Of a stretch of 58,965 nt of DNA, positions 1 to 7,791 are shown piece by piece. Below the pieces are notes generated by a model, which saw only the letters and a list, made by a program, of their open reading frames with translations, searched no databases and was not told the DNA's origin. The position numbers and the translations under genes are program-made. How positions within the stretch are numbered: the first letter of the stretch is position 1; each line of letters begins with the position of its first letter. This DNA comes from Mycobacterium sp. 852002-40037_SCH5390672 (GTDB taxonomy: Bacteria; Actinomycetota; Actinomycetes; Mycobacteriales; Mycobacteriaceae): positions 1 through 58,965 of the forward strand of contig NZ_LZTA01000095.1 of assembly GCF_001665875.1 (NCBI RefSeq), read 5' to 3'.

Positions 1-1017
1 GATCACCTCGATACCCTGATGCCCCAGATGGTGGCGCTGATGCCGTCGATGATCGAAAACATGAAGGCCATGAAAACGACGATGCTGACCATGTATTCGA
101 CCCAGAAGGGTCTGCAGGATCAGCAGAACGAGGCGCAGAAGAACTCCAGCGCCATGGGCAAGGCGTTCGACGCCTCCAAGAACGACGACTCGTTCTACCT
201 GCCCCCCGAGACATTCAACAACGCCGAATTCAAGCGGGGCATGAAGAACTTCATCTCCCCTGACGGGCATGCCGTGCGCTTCATCATCAGCCATGACGGT
301 GATCCGATGTCGCAAGAAGGCATTTCGCACATCGACGCGATCAAGAAGGCCGCCTACGAATCACTCAAGGGCACGCCGCTGGAGGGCTCGAAGATCTACC
401 TCGCGGGCACCGCCGCCACGTTCAAAGACATGCAAGACGGCGCCAACTACGACCTGTTGATCGCCGGAATCTCCTCACTGTGCCTGATTTTCATCATCAT
501 GCTGATCATCACCAGAGGCGTGGTGGCGTCGGCGGTCATCGTGGGAACCGTCTTGCTCTCACTCGGTGCATCGTTCGGCCTGTCGGTGCTGATCTGGCAG
601 CACCTGATCGGCATCGAGCTGCACTGGATGGTGCTGGCCATGTCCGTAATCATCCTGCTGGCCGTCGGCGCCGACTACAACCTGCTGCTGGTATCGCGCT
701 TCAAAGAGGAGATCCACGCCGGCCTGAACACCGGCATCATCCGAGCGATGGGCGGCACCGGCTCGGTCGTCACCTCAGCGGGGCTGGTGTTCGCCTTCAC
801 CATGATGACGATGGCGGTCAGCGAGCTCACGGTCATCGGCCAAGTCGGCACCACCATCGGACTGGGTCTGCTGTTCGACACCCTGATTATCCGGTCGCTC
901 ATGACGCCATCGATCGCCGCGCTGCTGGGCAAGTGGTTCTGGTGGCCACAACGAGTGCGGCAGCGCCCGGTCCCCTCGGCCTGGCCGACGCCAGCCAAAT
1001 CCGCCACCAACGCCTGA
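1..1017 (+). CDS. MmpL family RND transporter, C-terminal part (5' end outside window)
   Basis: The frame is open from base 1, so this is the last 338 residues of a longer protein; full MmpL proteins are usually 900-1000 residues. The first ~140 residues look like the end of the second periplasmic loop. After them come about five hydrophobic segments beginning near YDLLIAGISSLCLIFIIMLI. The MmpL signature GADYNLLLVSRFKEE lies in this block, with its Asp and Tyr in the membrane segment that relays protons. It ends with a short basic/proline tail, RVRQRPVPSAWPTPAKSATNA-like, with no extended cytosolic domain. The wording of the membrane block resembles MmpL4/MmpL5, which export siderophores in M. 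tuberculosis, but the substrate cannot be told from this fragment. No MmpS gene is seen in the window. Confidence 0.93.
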   Translation, partial: DHLDTLMPQMVALMPSMIENMKAMKTTMLTMYSTQKGLQDQQNEAQKNSSAMGKAFDASKNDDSFYLPPETFNNAEFKRGMKNFISPDGHAVRFIISHDGDPMSQEGISHIDAIKKAAYESLKGTPLEGSKIYLAGTAATFKDMQDGANYDLLIAGISSLCLIFIIMLIITRGVVASAVIVGTVLLSLGASFGLSVLIWQHLIGIELHWMVLAMSVIILLAVGADYNLLLVSRFKEEIHAGLNTGIIRAMGGTGSVVTSAGLVFAFTMMTMAVSELTVIGQVGTTIGLGLLFDTLIIRSLMTPSIAALLGKWFWWPQRVRQRPVPSAWPTPAKSATNA

Positions 1018-1152
1018 CCGCGACGAACCTGTCCATTGCAGGGGCCGTCCGTCCTGATTGCCCTGGTTGAGAGTTGAGAGCCGGTGCGATTCAATGGCGT
1101 TCGCAAGGCTCGCGCCCGCCGCCCCGCGGCTTTGTCCAGCGCGAACGCTGTT

Positions 1153-1338
1153 TCAGGACGCCCGACGCAATCGTCGAACGTCGTGTTCGGCGCATCCCAC
1201 GCGATCGGCGGCCTCAGTGACCGACAACGCCGGGTTAAGAAGGATCTGCAATTCCTCATCGGTGAATGTCGGTTCGACGTCCCAGGGCGCCGCATCCCAT
1301 CCGCTATCACTGAAGCCGGAAAAAAGTTCATCGCGCAT
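1153..1338 (-). CDS. small HTH-like hypothetical protein (61 aa)
   Basis: This short ORF has a good ribosome binding site (GAGGG about 7 bases before the ATG), unlike the overlapping plus-strand ORFs. The C-terminal half, from FTDEELQILLNPALSVTEAA to the end, reads as a helix-turn-helix of the kind found at the end of small actinobacterial and phage proteins that recognise DNA (acidic first helix, SVTEAADRVGC turn, basic recognition helix EHDVRRLRR). No other domain is present. It lies alone between the mmpL end and two gene remnants, so it may itself be left over from an insertion. The function is unknown and the gene is probable rather than certain. Confidence 0.5.
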   Translation of the reverse strand: MRDELFSGFSDSGWDAAPWDVEPTFTDEELQILLNPALSVTEAADRVGCAEHDVRRLRRAS

Positions 1339-1396
1339 AACTATCCCTCACGAAAATTGGAGTAGGAGCGAAGATTTCGATGGCCGCTTCGAGGCC

Positions 1397-1621
1397 TCAG
1401 TCCCGGTTCGTCAGGCTGCGTCGCCCTGCCGAATGACCGCTTGGGTAGATAGTACCGACCTCGCGCCCGCATCGCATGGCAAGTGCAGACCCCAGCGACC
1501 AGCACCCAACTTGCGCACACCCTCGGAGCAGGTCAGAGAGTGTCTCGGCGTCCCCGGCGTCGAAGGCGGCCAGAAACGCTTGAGCGAGCGCGATATTGGT
1601 TTTCGGCGCAGTGCTGGTCAT
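1397..1621 (-). pseudogene. truncated SnoaL/NTF2-like protein remnant
   Basis: An ATG at 1621 begins MTSTAPKTNIALAQAFLAAF followed by DAGDAETLSDLL. This is a typical N-terminal helix of SnoaL-like (nuclear transport factor 2 fold) polyketide-cyclase-type proteins, which are usually 120-150 residues. After about 40 residues the similarity stops and the frame runs through low-complexity sequence to a stop at 1397, so the beta-sheet half is missing. It sits immediately downstream of the hydrolase remnant and on the same strand, which suggests a decayed two-gene unit. It could be a short expressed protein, but no catalytic pocket residues remain. Confidence 0.45.
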
Positions 1622-1881
1622 GGTGCCGGCACCGGGAAGCTGCGGGGCGCGCTGACTAGGTTGTGGGACCAGGCGATCAGCCGGTACCACAGGTGTGCTC
1701 GGTTGGGGGCGACGTTGTGGTTGTGGCCGCCGGCGGGAAGCTGGAACAAAGTGAGGTCGGGACAGTTGCGGAGTTCTTCGGGGCGCCGCCATCGTCGCCG
1801 GCCGACGAGGTCGAAATAGTGGCGTGACATGCCGCCGCCGGTGAGACAGAACATCACGACACCGATCGGGGACACCATCAA
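1618..1881 (-). pseudogene. alpha/beta-hydrolase remnant with internal deletion
   Basis: The ORF starts MMVSPIGVVMFCLTGGGMSR and HYFDL, matching the N-terminal strand and oxyanion-loop region of a mycobacterial alpha/beta-hydrolase family (…CLPGGGMSRRYFDL…). Only about 20 residues later it jumps to LPAGGHNHNVAPNRAHLWYR, which resembles the C-terminal segment carrying the catalytic His of the same family. The nucleophile elbow (GxSxG) and the acid residue, normally 150-200 residues apart, are absent, so a large in-frame internal deletion is the simplest reading. The total of 87 residues compares with about 280 expected. It cannot be catalytically active. Confidence 0.55.
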
Positions 1882-2028
1882 CTTGGCCGCGCGCCTGTAA
1901 AGCCTGGCTCAGCCCGGCCAGGTGGTACTCGGTCCCACCACCTCGATGGCACTCGGTGCAGCCGCCAAGGCGAGCCGGTATGGCTGGGTGAAGCTCAAGG
2001 GCCAAGCGCGATCCGGTCCGGCTCTGTG

Positions 2029-2068
2029 TACTACACGAACTACGGGATTAGCGGAACTTCGTGCAGTA
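2029..2068. repeat. interrupted inverted repeat
   Basis: TACTACACGAA (2029-2039) and TTCGTGCAGTA (2058-2068) are inverted copies with one mismatch, separated by 18 bases. The arms are long for chance and sit in a gene-free region. They could be an operator for a nitrogen-assimilation regulator, a recombination core left by a lost element, or chance. Confidence 0.35.
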
Positions 2069-2296
2069 AACGAGTGGGTGGCGCTGAGGCATTTGCGCTC
2101 GGCAACGGCGCGGGTCTGGGTGAACGTCCTTGCGCGCCGATGTCACTTTCGCCGAGGCGCCACGCCGGCACTGATGGGCCGTGAGGGCGTGGTAGTGGCC
2201 CGGACAACGGATGGCAATGGCGCCGAAACACGTAGACCGTAGTTTTGGCCAATGAGAGCCGATCGGGAGGCGTCAGTGGGAGGTTCATTCAGGCGA

Positions 2297-2314
2297 GCCG
2301 GCCGAAGGGCCGGC
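2297..2314 (+). promoter_or_regulatory. GC-rich hairpin in the narB leader
   Basis: GCCGGCC, GAAG loop, GGCCGGC forms a perfect 7-bp stem ending 27 bases before the narB ATG. A smaller hairpin (GGCT-TATC-AGCC) follows directly. No U-tract follows, so it is not an intrinsic terminator; it may influence translation start or be a regulator target. Confidence 0.35.
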
Positions 2315-2341
2315 GGCTTATCAGCCGATCGGTAATCGCCA

Positions 2342-4471
2342 ATGGCGGCGGTGCCGACGAATACACATTGCCCGTATTGTTCGCTGCAATGCGGGATCAC
2401 CCTTGAGGTGTCCGGAGGTTCGGTTGCGCTTGCACCGCAAAATGACTTTCCGACCAACCGCGGCGGCTTGTGTGCTAAGGGTTGGACTGCCGCCGACCTG
2501 CTCAGCCACCCCGACCGGCTGACGCGGCCGTTGATCCGTGACAGGCGTGACGAACCGCTGCGTCCGGCGACCTGGAACGAGGCGCTCGAACGGATTGTCG
2601 CGGAGTTCCAACGGGCGCAACGCGAACATGGCAGAGACTCGGTGGGGTGCTTCGGCGGCGGCGGGCTGACGAATGAAAAGGCCTACCAGTTCGGCAAATT
2701 CGCACGAGTGGCACTGCGGACATCAGCGATCGATTACAACGGGCGCTTCTGCATGTCCTCGGCCGCCGCCGCGTCGATCCGATCGTTCGGGCTAGACCGC
2801 GGAATGCCTTTTCCACTGGCCGATCTCGCGCGGGCGGACGTCATCCTCATCGTGGGCGCCAACCCGGCCGATACCCAGCCCCCCGCGATGCAGTATTTCG
2901 ACGAGGGCCTTGCCCGCGGCGCCAAGCATATTGTCGTGGACCCGCGGCGCACCGGGACGGCGGGCCGCGCCGAGATTCACCTGCAGCCAGTGCCCGGCAC
3001 GGATCTTGCATTGGCCAATGGTCTGCTCAACGTGGTTGTCCGCGAGGGGCTTACGGACGAGGAATATGTCACCGAGCGAACAACGGGCTTCGAGGCGGTG
3101 CGGCGCGCGGTGCGGCTGTACTGGCCGGACCGTGTTGAACGCATCTGCGGTGTACCCGAACCCGACGTGGTGGCCGCGGCCCGCTTGCTGGCCGGCGCCA
3201 AGCGCGCGATGATCCTGACTGCCCGCGGTGCGGAGCAGCACGCCTGGGGAACCGACACGGTGCAGGCCTACATCAATCTTGCTCTGGCGTTGGGGTTGCC
3301 GGGTCGCCCGTACTGTGGTTACGCGACGATTACAGGTCAGGGCAACGGCCAAGGTGGTCGCGAGCACGGTCTGAAATGTGATCAGCTGCCGGGCTATCGC
3401 AAACTTGACGATCCGGCGGCCCGCGCGCACGTCGCCGGGGTCTGGGGGATCGACCCCGACGACCTACCGATGTCTGGGCGCTCAGCGTACGAAATGCTCT
3501 CCGGCATAGGGAGTCCCAACGGGGTGCACGCTCTGTGGGTGATGGCATCCAACATCGCGGTGTCGGCGCCGGACTCGCTGCATGTCGCCGAGCGGCTCAG
3601 CGACCTCGACTTCCTGGTGGTCTCCGACATCTTCCTCTCCGAGACGGCCGCACTGGCCGATGTGGTGTTACCCACGGCCCAGTGGGCCGAAGAGTCAGGG
3701 ACGATGACCAACCTGGAAGGTCGGGTGGTTCTGCGGCAGATGGCGATCGCAGCTCCCGATGAAGTCCGCAGCGATCTCGACGTCATGGCCGATCTGGCAA
3801 AGCGCCTAGGGGTACACGGGTTTTCCGCCGATCCCGAGGAGGTGTTCGGCGAGCTGACCCGCGCCAGCGCCGGTGGCAAAGCCGACTACCGGGGGATCAC
3901 CTATCAGCGGATCGCGGCCGAAAAAGGGGTGTTCTGGCCCTGCCCGTCCCCGCTGTACCCCGACACCCCGCGATTGTTCGCCGAGGACTTCCCCACACCC
4001 GATCGGCGGGCACACTTCCACCCCGTCGAGCAACCTCGCGCCAGAGAAGTCCCGGATGATGAATTCCCGTACTACCTCACGACTGGTCGTGTGCTGCAGC
4101 AATACCAGTCCGGCACGCAAACTCGAAGGGTCGCCCAGCTGGCCGAAGCGCAGCCGGAACCGGTGGCCGAGCTGCACCCATTGCTGGCCCAGCGCGTCGG
4201 CGTGCAAGCCGGGGACAAGATCCGGCTCCGGACCCGCCGCGGGCAGGTCGTGATGACGGCACGCACGGTTACCGGTATCCGTCAGGACACGGTCTTCGCG
4301 CCGTTTCATTGGGGTGGTGCAGCCAGCATCAACCGACTGACAAATCCCGAGTTGGACCCGCATTCAAGGATGCCGTCGTTCAAGGTCTGCGCGGTCGCCG
4401 TGTCGCGGGCCGATGCACCACAGACAGCCGATAGCGCTGACCGTCCGGAAGGAGATCTGAGGCATGGGTGA
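2342..4471 (+). CDS. narB: assimilatory nitrate reductase, molybdopterin catalytic subunit
   Basis: This 709-residue molybdopterin oxidoreductase most likely reduces nitrate to nitrite in the cytosol. The N-terminus has no Tat signal and carries the [4Fe-4S] ligands Cys10, Cys13, Cys17 (CPYCSLQCG) and Cys44 (GGLCAKG). The Mo-ligand candidate is Cys137 in YNGRFCMSSA, as in NarB/NasA-type enzymes. The C-terminal molydop-binding domain begins around residue 570 (YYLTTGRVLQQYQSGTQTRR). The gene runs directly into the 117-aa protein, nirB and nirD with overlaps, and this context supports nitrate over formate as substrate. There is no clear Shine-Dalgarno sequence before the ATG, so the start is less certain than the rest. 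The C-terminus lacks the BFD-like iron-sulfur domain found in some NasA proteins, so the electron donor is unclear. Confidence 0.87.
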   Translation: MAAVPTNTHCPYCSLQCGITLEVSGGSVALAPQNDFPTNRGGLCAKGWTAADLLSHPDRLTRPLIRDRRDEPLRPATWNEALERIVAEFQRAQREHGRDSVGCFGGGGLTNEKAYQFGKFARVALRTSAIDYNGRFCMSSAAAASIRSFGLDRGMPFPLADLARADVILIVGANPADTQPPAMQYFDEGLARGAKHIVVDPRRTGTAGRAEIHLQPVPGTDLALANGLLNVVVREGLTDEEYVTERTTGFEAVRRAVRLYWPDRVERICGVPEPDVVAAARLLAGAKRAMILTARGAEQHAWGTDTVQAYINLALALGLPGRPYCGYATITGQGNGQGGREHGLKCDQLPGYRKLDDPAARAHVAGVWGIDPDDLPMSGRSAYEMLSGIGSPNGVHALWVMASNIAVSAPDSLHVAERLSDLDFLVVSDIFLSETAALADVVLPTAQWAEESGTMTNLEGRVVLRQMAIAAPDEVRSDLDVMADLAKRLGVHGFSADPEEVFGELTRASAGGKADYRGITYQRIAAEKGVFWPCPSPLYPDTPRLFAEDFPTPDRRAHFHPVEQPRAREVPDDEFPYYLTTGRVLQQYQSGTQTRRVAQLAEAQPEPVAELHPLLAQRVGVQAGDKIRLRTRRGQVVMTARTVTGIRQDTVFAPFHWGGAASINRLTNPELDPHSRMPSFKVCAVAVSRADAPQTADSADRPEGDLRHG

Positions 4472-4817
4472 TGACAGCAGGCCCCGATTCCTGCAGGGTG
4501 CGTTCGTGTTCGACGGAAAGGGTTACGATTCACCCTTTTTGCTCGACTCGTCGCTGCGTTACGTGGTGCCCGCCGGGGCGATAACCCAGCCGGTGTACCT
4601 GCGCGGCGGTAACAGCACCGACGAGCTGATCACCGTGGTGGTGATGCGCGACGGTGCGCCCATGCGGTACTTCCCGATCGGGGCCAAAGACGCCGTGCAT
4701 GTGCCCCTTCGGGTGGTGGAGGACCTGATCGCCGACACGGTTCTCGAGGTGTTCATCGCCGCGCCCGACGGATTGAACGGCACGGTGTTCATCGACATCG
4801 GCCTGGTTGAAATCTGA
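4464..4817 (+). CDS. conserved small protein of the nitrate assimilation operon
   Basis: The gene encodes 117 residues, predicted mostly beta strand (LRYVVPAGAITQPVYLRGG, ELITVVVMRDGAPMRYFPIG, TVLEVFIAAPDG, GTVFIDIGLVEI). It has no cysteine and no signal peptide, so it binds neither an iron-sulfur cluster nor a membrane by itself. Its ATG overlaps the last bases of narB and lies just after a GGAAGGAGA ribosome binding site, and nirB follows 16 bases after its stop. The coupling suggests an accessory or small subunit of the nitrate reductase. I do not recognise a named family and infer the role from position only. Confidence 0.8.
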   Translation: MGDDSRPRFLQGAFVFDGKGYDSPFLLDSSLRYVVPAGAITQPVYLRGGNSTDELITVVVMRDGAPMRYFPIGAKDAVHVPLRVVEDLIADTVLEVFIAAPDGLNGTVFIDIGLVEI

Positions 4818-4833
4818 CCGCGCGGGAGAAACG

Positions 4834-7353
4834 ATGACTTTACTGGCAAAACCCGAAACAAACGGCCACAATCCGGTCGCCCCGGCTCGGCTGGTGGTGG
4901 TCGGTAACGGCATGGCAGGCGCGCGAGCGGTCGAAGAAATCCTGGCCCGCGGCGGTGACCAGAAGTTTGCCATCACCGTCTTCGGCGACGAACCGTACGG
5001 GAACTACAACCGGATCTTGCTGTCCAACGTGCTGGCCGGGTCCGACGACGCCCGCGAGATTTACCTCAACCCGCTCGATTGGTACGCGGACAACAACATT
5101 GAGTTGCGCGCCGGTGTGCGTATCGTGCGCATCGATCGCTTCGCGCACCTGGTGCACGCAGACGACGGCACCACCGTGCGCTACGACAAGTTGATCGTGG
5201 CCACCGGCAGCAGGTCCTTCTTCCCCCCGGTCGAAGGCATCTGGCAAGACGACAAGACCCTCGCCCGCGGTGTGTTCGGATTCCGGACACTCGATGACTG
5301 CGACGCGATGATCGAGTTCGTCAAAGGCCGATCGAAGGCCGTCGTCATCGGAGGCGGGCTGCTCGGCCTGGAGGCCGCCAGGGGACTGCAGAATCGCGGA
5401 CTTCAGACGTCAGTCATACAGGGCGGACCCACCCTGATGAACACCCAACTCGACGACCAGGCCAGCGCAATCTTGCGCCGATTGGTCGAGGCCCTGGGCA
5501 TCGAGGTGTGTACGGGCAAGCGGACCACCAGAATGCTCACCCAGGACGGTCTGCCCTCGGCGATCGAATTCTCCGACGGCTCCAGCGTGGCCTGCGACAT
5601 GGTGGTGATGGCGGCCGGCATCCGACCCAACGTCGGTCTGGCCCAACGCGCGGGTCTCACCGTGGAACGCGCCGTCGTCGTCGACGACCAGATGCGGTCG
5701 GTGGACGACGACGACATCTACGTGGTGGGCGAGTGCGCACAGCACCGGGGACAGGTCTACGGCCTGGTCGCCCCGCTCTGGGAACAGACCACCGTGCTCG
5801 CCGATCACCTGACCGGCACCAACCTTCGCGCCGCGTACCACGGTTCACGCACGGCCACCAAGCTCAAAGTCGCCGGGGTGGACGTCGCGGCGATGGGGGT
5901 AAAGACGCCCGAACGTGACGACGACGAATTCGTCCAATTCAGCGAACCCAAGCGCGGCGTCTACAAGACCGTCGTGGTGCGTGACGACAAGCTGATCGGA
6001 GCCACACTGGTCGGTGATATCAGCAAGGTGGCGTTCCTGATGCAGGCCTTCGACCGGGGGCTTCCACTGCCGCCGGAGCGTGTGTCGCTGATGTTCGACA
6101 TCGGAACACCCGATGTGGCAACGGGTTCGGCCGAACTGTCCGGCGACGCGCAGGTGTGCAACTGCAACGGGGTGACCAAGGCCGCCATCGTCGGCTGCGT
6201 CAACAGCGGGCAGACCTCGGTGGCGGGCGTGATGGACGCGACCCGCGCCGGCAAGGGCTGCGGGTCGTGCAAGGGCCTGGTCGCCCAGATCGTCGAGTGG
6301 GCCGCATCCGAAGCCGGCGCCGAGATATCCGAGGACGCGGCAGCCGACTGGTATGTGCCCGCCATCCCGTACGGGAAGCCAGAACTGATGCGGCTGGTGA
6401 GAGAGCTCGAATTGCATTCGGTGTCATCGGTGTTCGCCGCGCTAGCACCGGACGGTACAGAAGATGCTCGCTCGAAGATGGCGCTGGCCTCGTTGCTGGA
6501 GATGATGTGGGGTGATGAGTTCGTGGATGAGCACGACAGCCGGTTCATCAACGACCGAGTACATGCCAACATCCAGCGAGACGGCACGTTCTCGGTAATT
6601 CCCCAAGTCAAGGGCGGGGTCACGAACTCCGAGCAACTGCGCAAGATCGCTGACGTCGCCGACAAGTATCAGATCCCGATGATCAAGCTGACCGGCGGTC
6701 AGCGGATCGATCTGCTCGGTGTGCGCAAGGAGGACCTCCCTGCAGTGTGGTCCGACCTCGGGATGCCGTCCGGTTACGCGTACGGCAAGAGCTTCCGTAC
6801 CGTGAAAACGTGTGTGGGGACTGACTTTTGCCGCTACGGACTGGGCGACTCGACCGCACTGGGAATCGCGATAGAGGAGCGGTTTCAGGGCTTGGCCAGC
6901 CCCGCCAAGATGAAGCTGGCGGTGACCGGATGTCCGCGCAACTGCGCCGAGGCGCTGTGCAAGGACCTCGGTGTCGTCGCGATCGAGGGCGGTGCCTGGC
7001 AGGTCTATGTCGGTGGTGCCGCCGGGGCGCATGTGCGCAAAGGCGATCTGCTGGCCACCGTCGACACCACTGCCGAGGTCATCACCTTGACCGGCCGCTT
7101 CCTGCAGTACTACCGGGAAAACGCGAACTGGCTCGAGCGCACGTACGCATTCGTGCCGCGGGTGGGCATCGATCGGATCCGCGAAATAGTGGTCGACGAC
7201 AGCGACGGCATTGCCGACGAGCTCGATGCCCACATGCAGAAATCGGTTGATTCATATCGTGACCCGTGGGACAAGTGCCAAAACCCGGTCACGCCGAACC
7301 AATTCCAGACATCTCTACCGCTGATCGCCTTGCCGCAGGTGCCCGTGCGATGA
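4834..7353 (+). CDS. nirB: nitrite reductase [NAD(P)H] large subunit
   Basis: This 839-residue cytosolic flavo-sirohaem enzyme reduces nitrite to ammonium with six electrons from NAD(P)H. In order it has: an FAD-binding fold (VVVGNGMAGARAVEEI), an NAD-binding fold (AVVIGGGLLGLEAARGL), a BFD-like [2Fe-2S] domain with Cys442, Cys444, Cys476 and Cys479, ferredoxin-like repeats, and the sirohaem/[4Fe-4S] domain with Cys660, Cys666 (CVGTDFC) and Cys700, Cys704 (CPRNC). All cluster ligands are intact. I chose ATG 4834 because GGGAGA lies 6 bases upstream; an upstream TTG would overlap the preceding gene and adds no domain. The stop overlaps nirD. Length is normal for NirB. Confidence 0.96.
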   Translation: MTLLAKPETNGHNPVAPARLVVVGNGMAGARAVEEILARGGDQKFAITVFGDEPYGNYNRILLSNVLAGSDDAREIYLNPLDWYADNNIELRAGVRIVRIDRFAHLVHADDGTTVRYDKLIVATGSRSFFPPVEGIWQDDKTLARGVFGFRTLDDCDAMIEFVKGRSKAVVIGGGLLGLEAARGLQNRGLQTSVIQGGPTLMNTQLDDQASAILRRLVEALGIEVCTGKRTTRMLTQDGLPSAIEFSDGSSVACDMVVMAAGIRPNVGLAQRAGLTVERAVVVDDQMRSVDDDDIYVVGECAQHRGQVYGLVAPLWEQTTVLADHLTGTNLRAAYHGSRTATKLKVAGVDVAAMGVKTPERDDDEFVQFSEPKRGVYKTVVVRDDKLIGATLVGDISKVAFLMQAFDRGLPLPPERVSLMFDIGTPDVATGSAELSGDAQVCNCNGVTKAAIVGCVNSGQTSVAGVMDATRAGKGCGSCKGLVAQIVEWAASEAGAEISEDAAADWYVPAIPYGKPELMRLVRELELHSVSSVFAALAPDGTEDARSKMALASLLEMMWGDEFVDEHDSRFINDRVHANIQRDGTFSVIPQVKGGVTNSEQLRKIADVADKYQIPMIKLTGGQRIDLLGVRKEDLPAVWSDLGMPSGYAYGKSFRTVKTCVGTDFCRYGLGDSTALGIAIEERFQGLASPAKMKLAVTGCPRNCAEALCKDLGVVAIEGGAWQVYVGGAAGAHVRKGDLLATVDTTAEVITLTGRFLQYYRENANWLERTYAFVPRVGIDRIREIVVDDSDGIADELDAHMQKSVDSYRDPWDKCQNPVTPNQFQTSLPLIALPQVPVR

Positions 7354-7706
7354 GTGACTACACGCTTGGTCGGATTGACGACATCCCGGTAGGCGAGGCC
7401 CGCGCCTACGCCGTCGAAGGCCGGCAGATCGCAGTGTTCCGGCTGCGGGACGGCTCACTGCGTGCGTTGGACGCTATGTGCCCGCACCGAGGCGGCCCGT
7501 TGGCCGACGGACTGGCGGATGACCGGGTCGTTATCTGCCCGCTGCACGGCTTCACCTACGACCTGGTAACCGGATGCGAGGTAGCCAACGGCGGTGCGGC
7601 GACGACCGCTTACCCCGTGGACGCCGACGACAATGGAACTATTCGCGTACGAGTGGCACCACAGCGCAATGGCACAGCTTCCCAATCGATTTCGCCCCGA
7701 GGATAG
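7350..7706 (+). CDS. nirD: nitrite reductase small subunit, Rieske-type
   Basis: This 118-residue Rieske-fold partner of NirB has its start in the ATGA overlap with the nirB stop, which implies translational coupling. The iron-sulfur motif is complete: Cys44-x-His46 (CPHRGG) and Cys63-x2-His66 (CPLHG), with 16 residues between the two halves. Many enterobacterial NirD proteins lack these ligands, so this one probably binds a real [2Fe-2S] cluster. The length is typical, and the C-terminal tail after the fold is short and disordered. An alternative upstream start would overlap nirB by a further 84 bases and is unlikely. Confidence 0.95.
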   Translation: MSDYTLGRIDDIPVGEARAYAVEGRQIAVFRLRDGSLRALDAMCPHRGGPLADGLADDRVVICPLHGFTYDLVTGCEVANGGAATTAYPVDADDNGTIRVRVAPQRNGTASQSISPRG

Positions 7707-7791
7707 TAGCCCTGACCGCCGAACAGATCGACGTCCTCTTCAACGTTCCGGCGCCACCGCGGTGGCTTTCGCTGTCACCCGGGCCGCCAAC

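Larger units (their letters stand above)
1882..2341. other. non-coding stretch upstream of the nitrate reductase gene
   Basis: No ORF here has a convincing protein pattern or ribosome binding site; the ORFs on both strands are arginine/proline-rich shadows. Two structured elements are visible and listed separately: an interrupted inverted repeat at 2029-2068 and a GC-rich hairpin at 2297-2314 just before narB. The narB promoter must lie here, but I cannot pick a convincing -10 element. Confidence 0.6.

Noticed and set aside
2297..2314. narB leader hairpin as an ANTAR hexaloop target
   Set aside because: Read with a 6-bp stem the loop is CGAAGG, lacking the required A1 and G4, and no second matching hairpin precedes a terminator.
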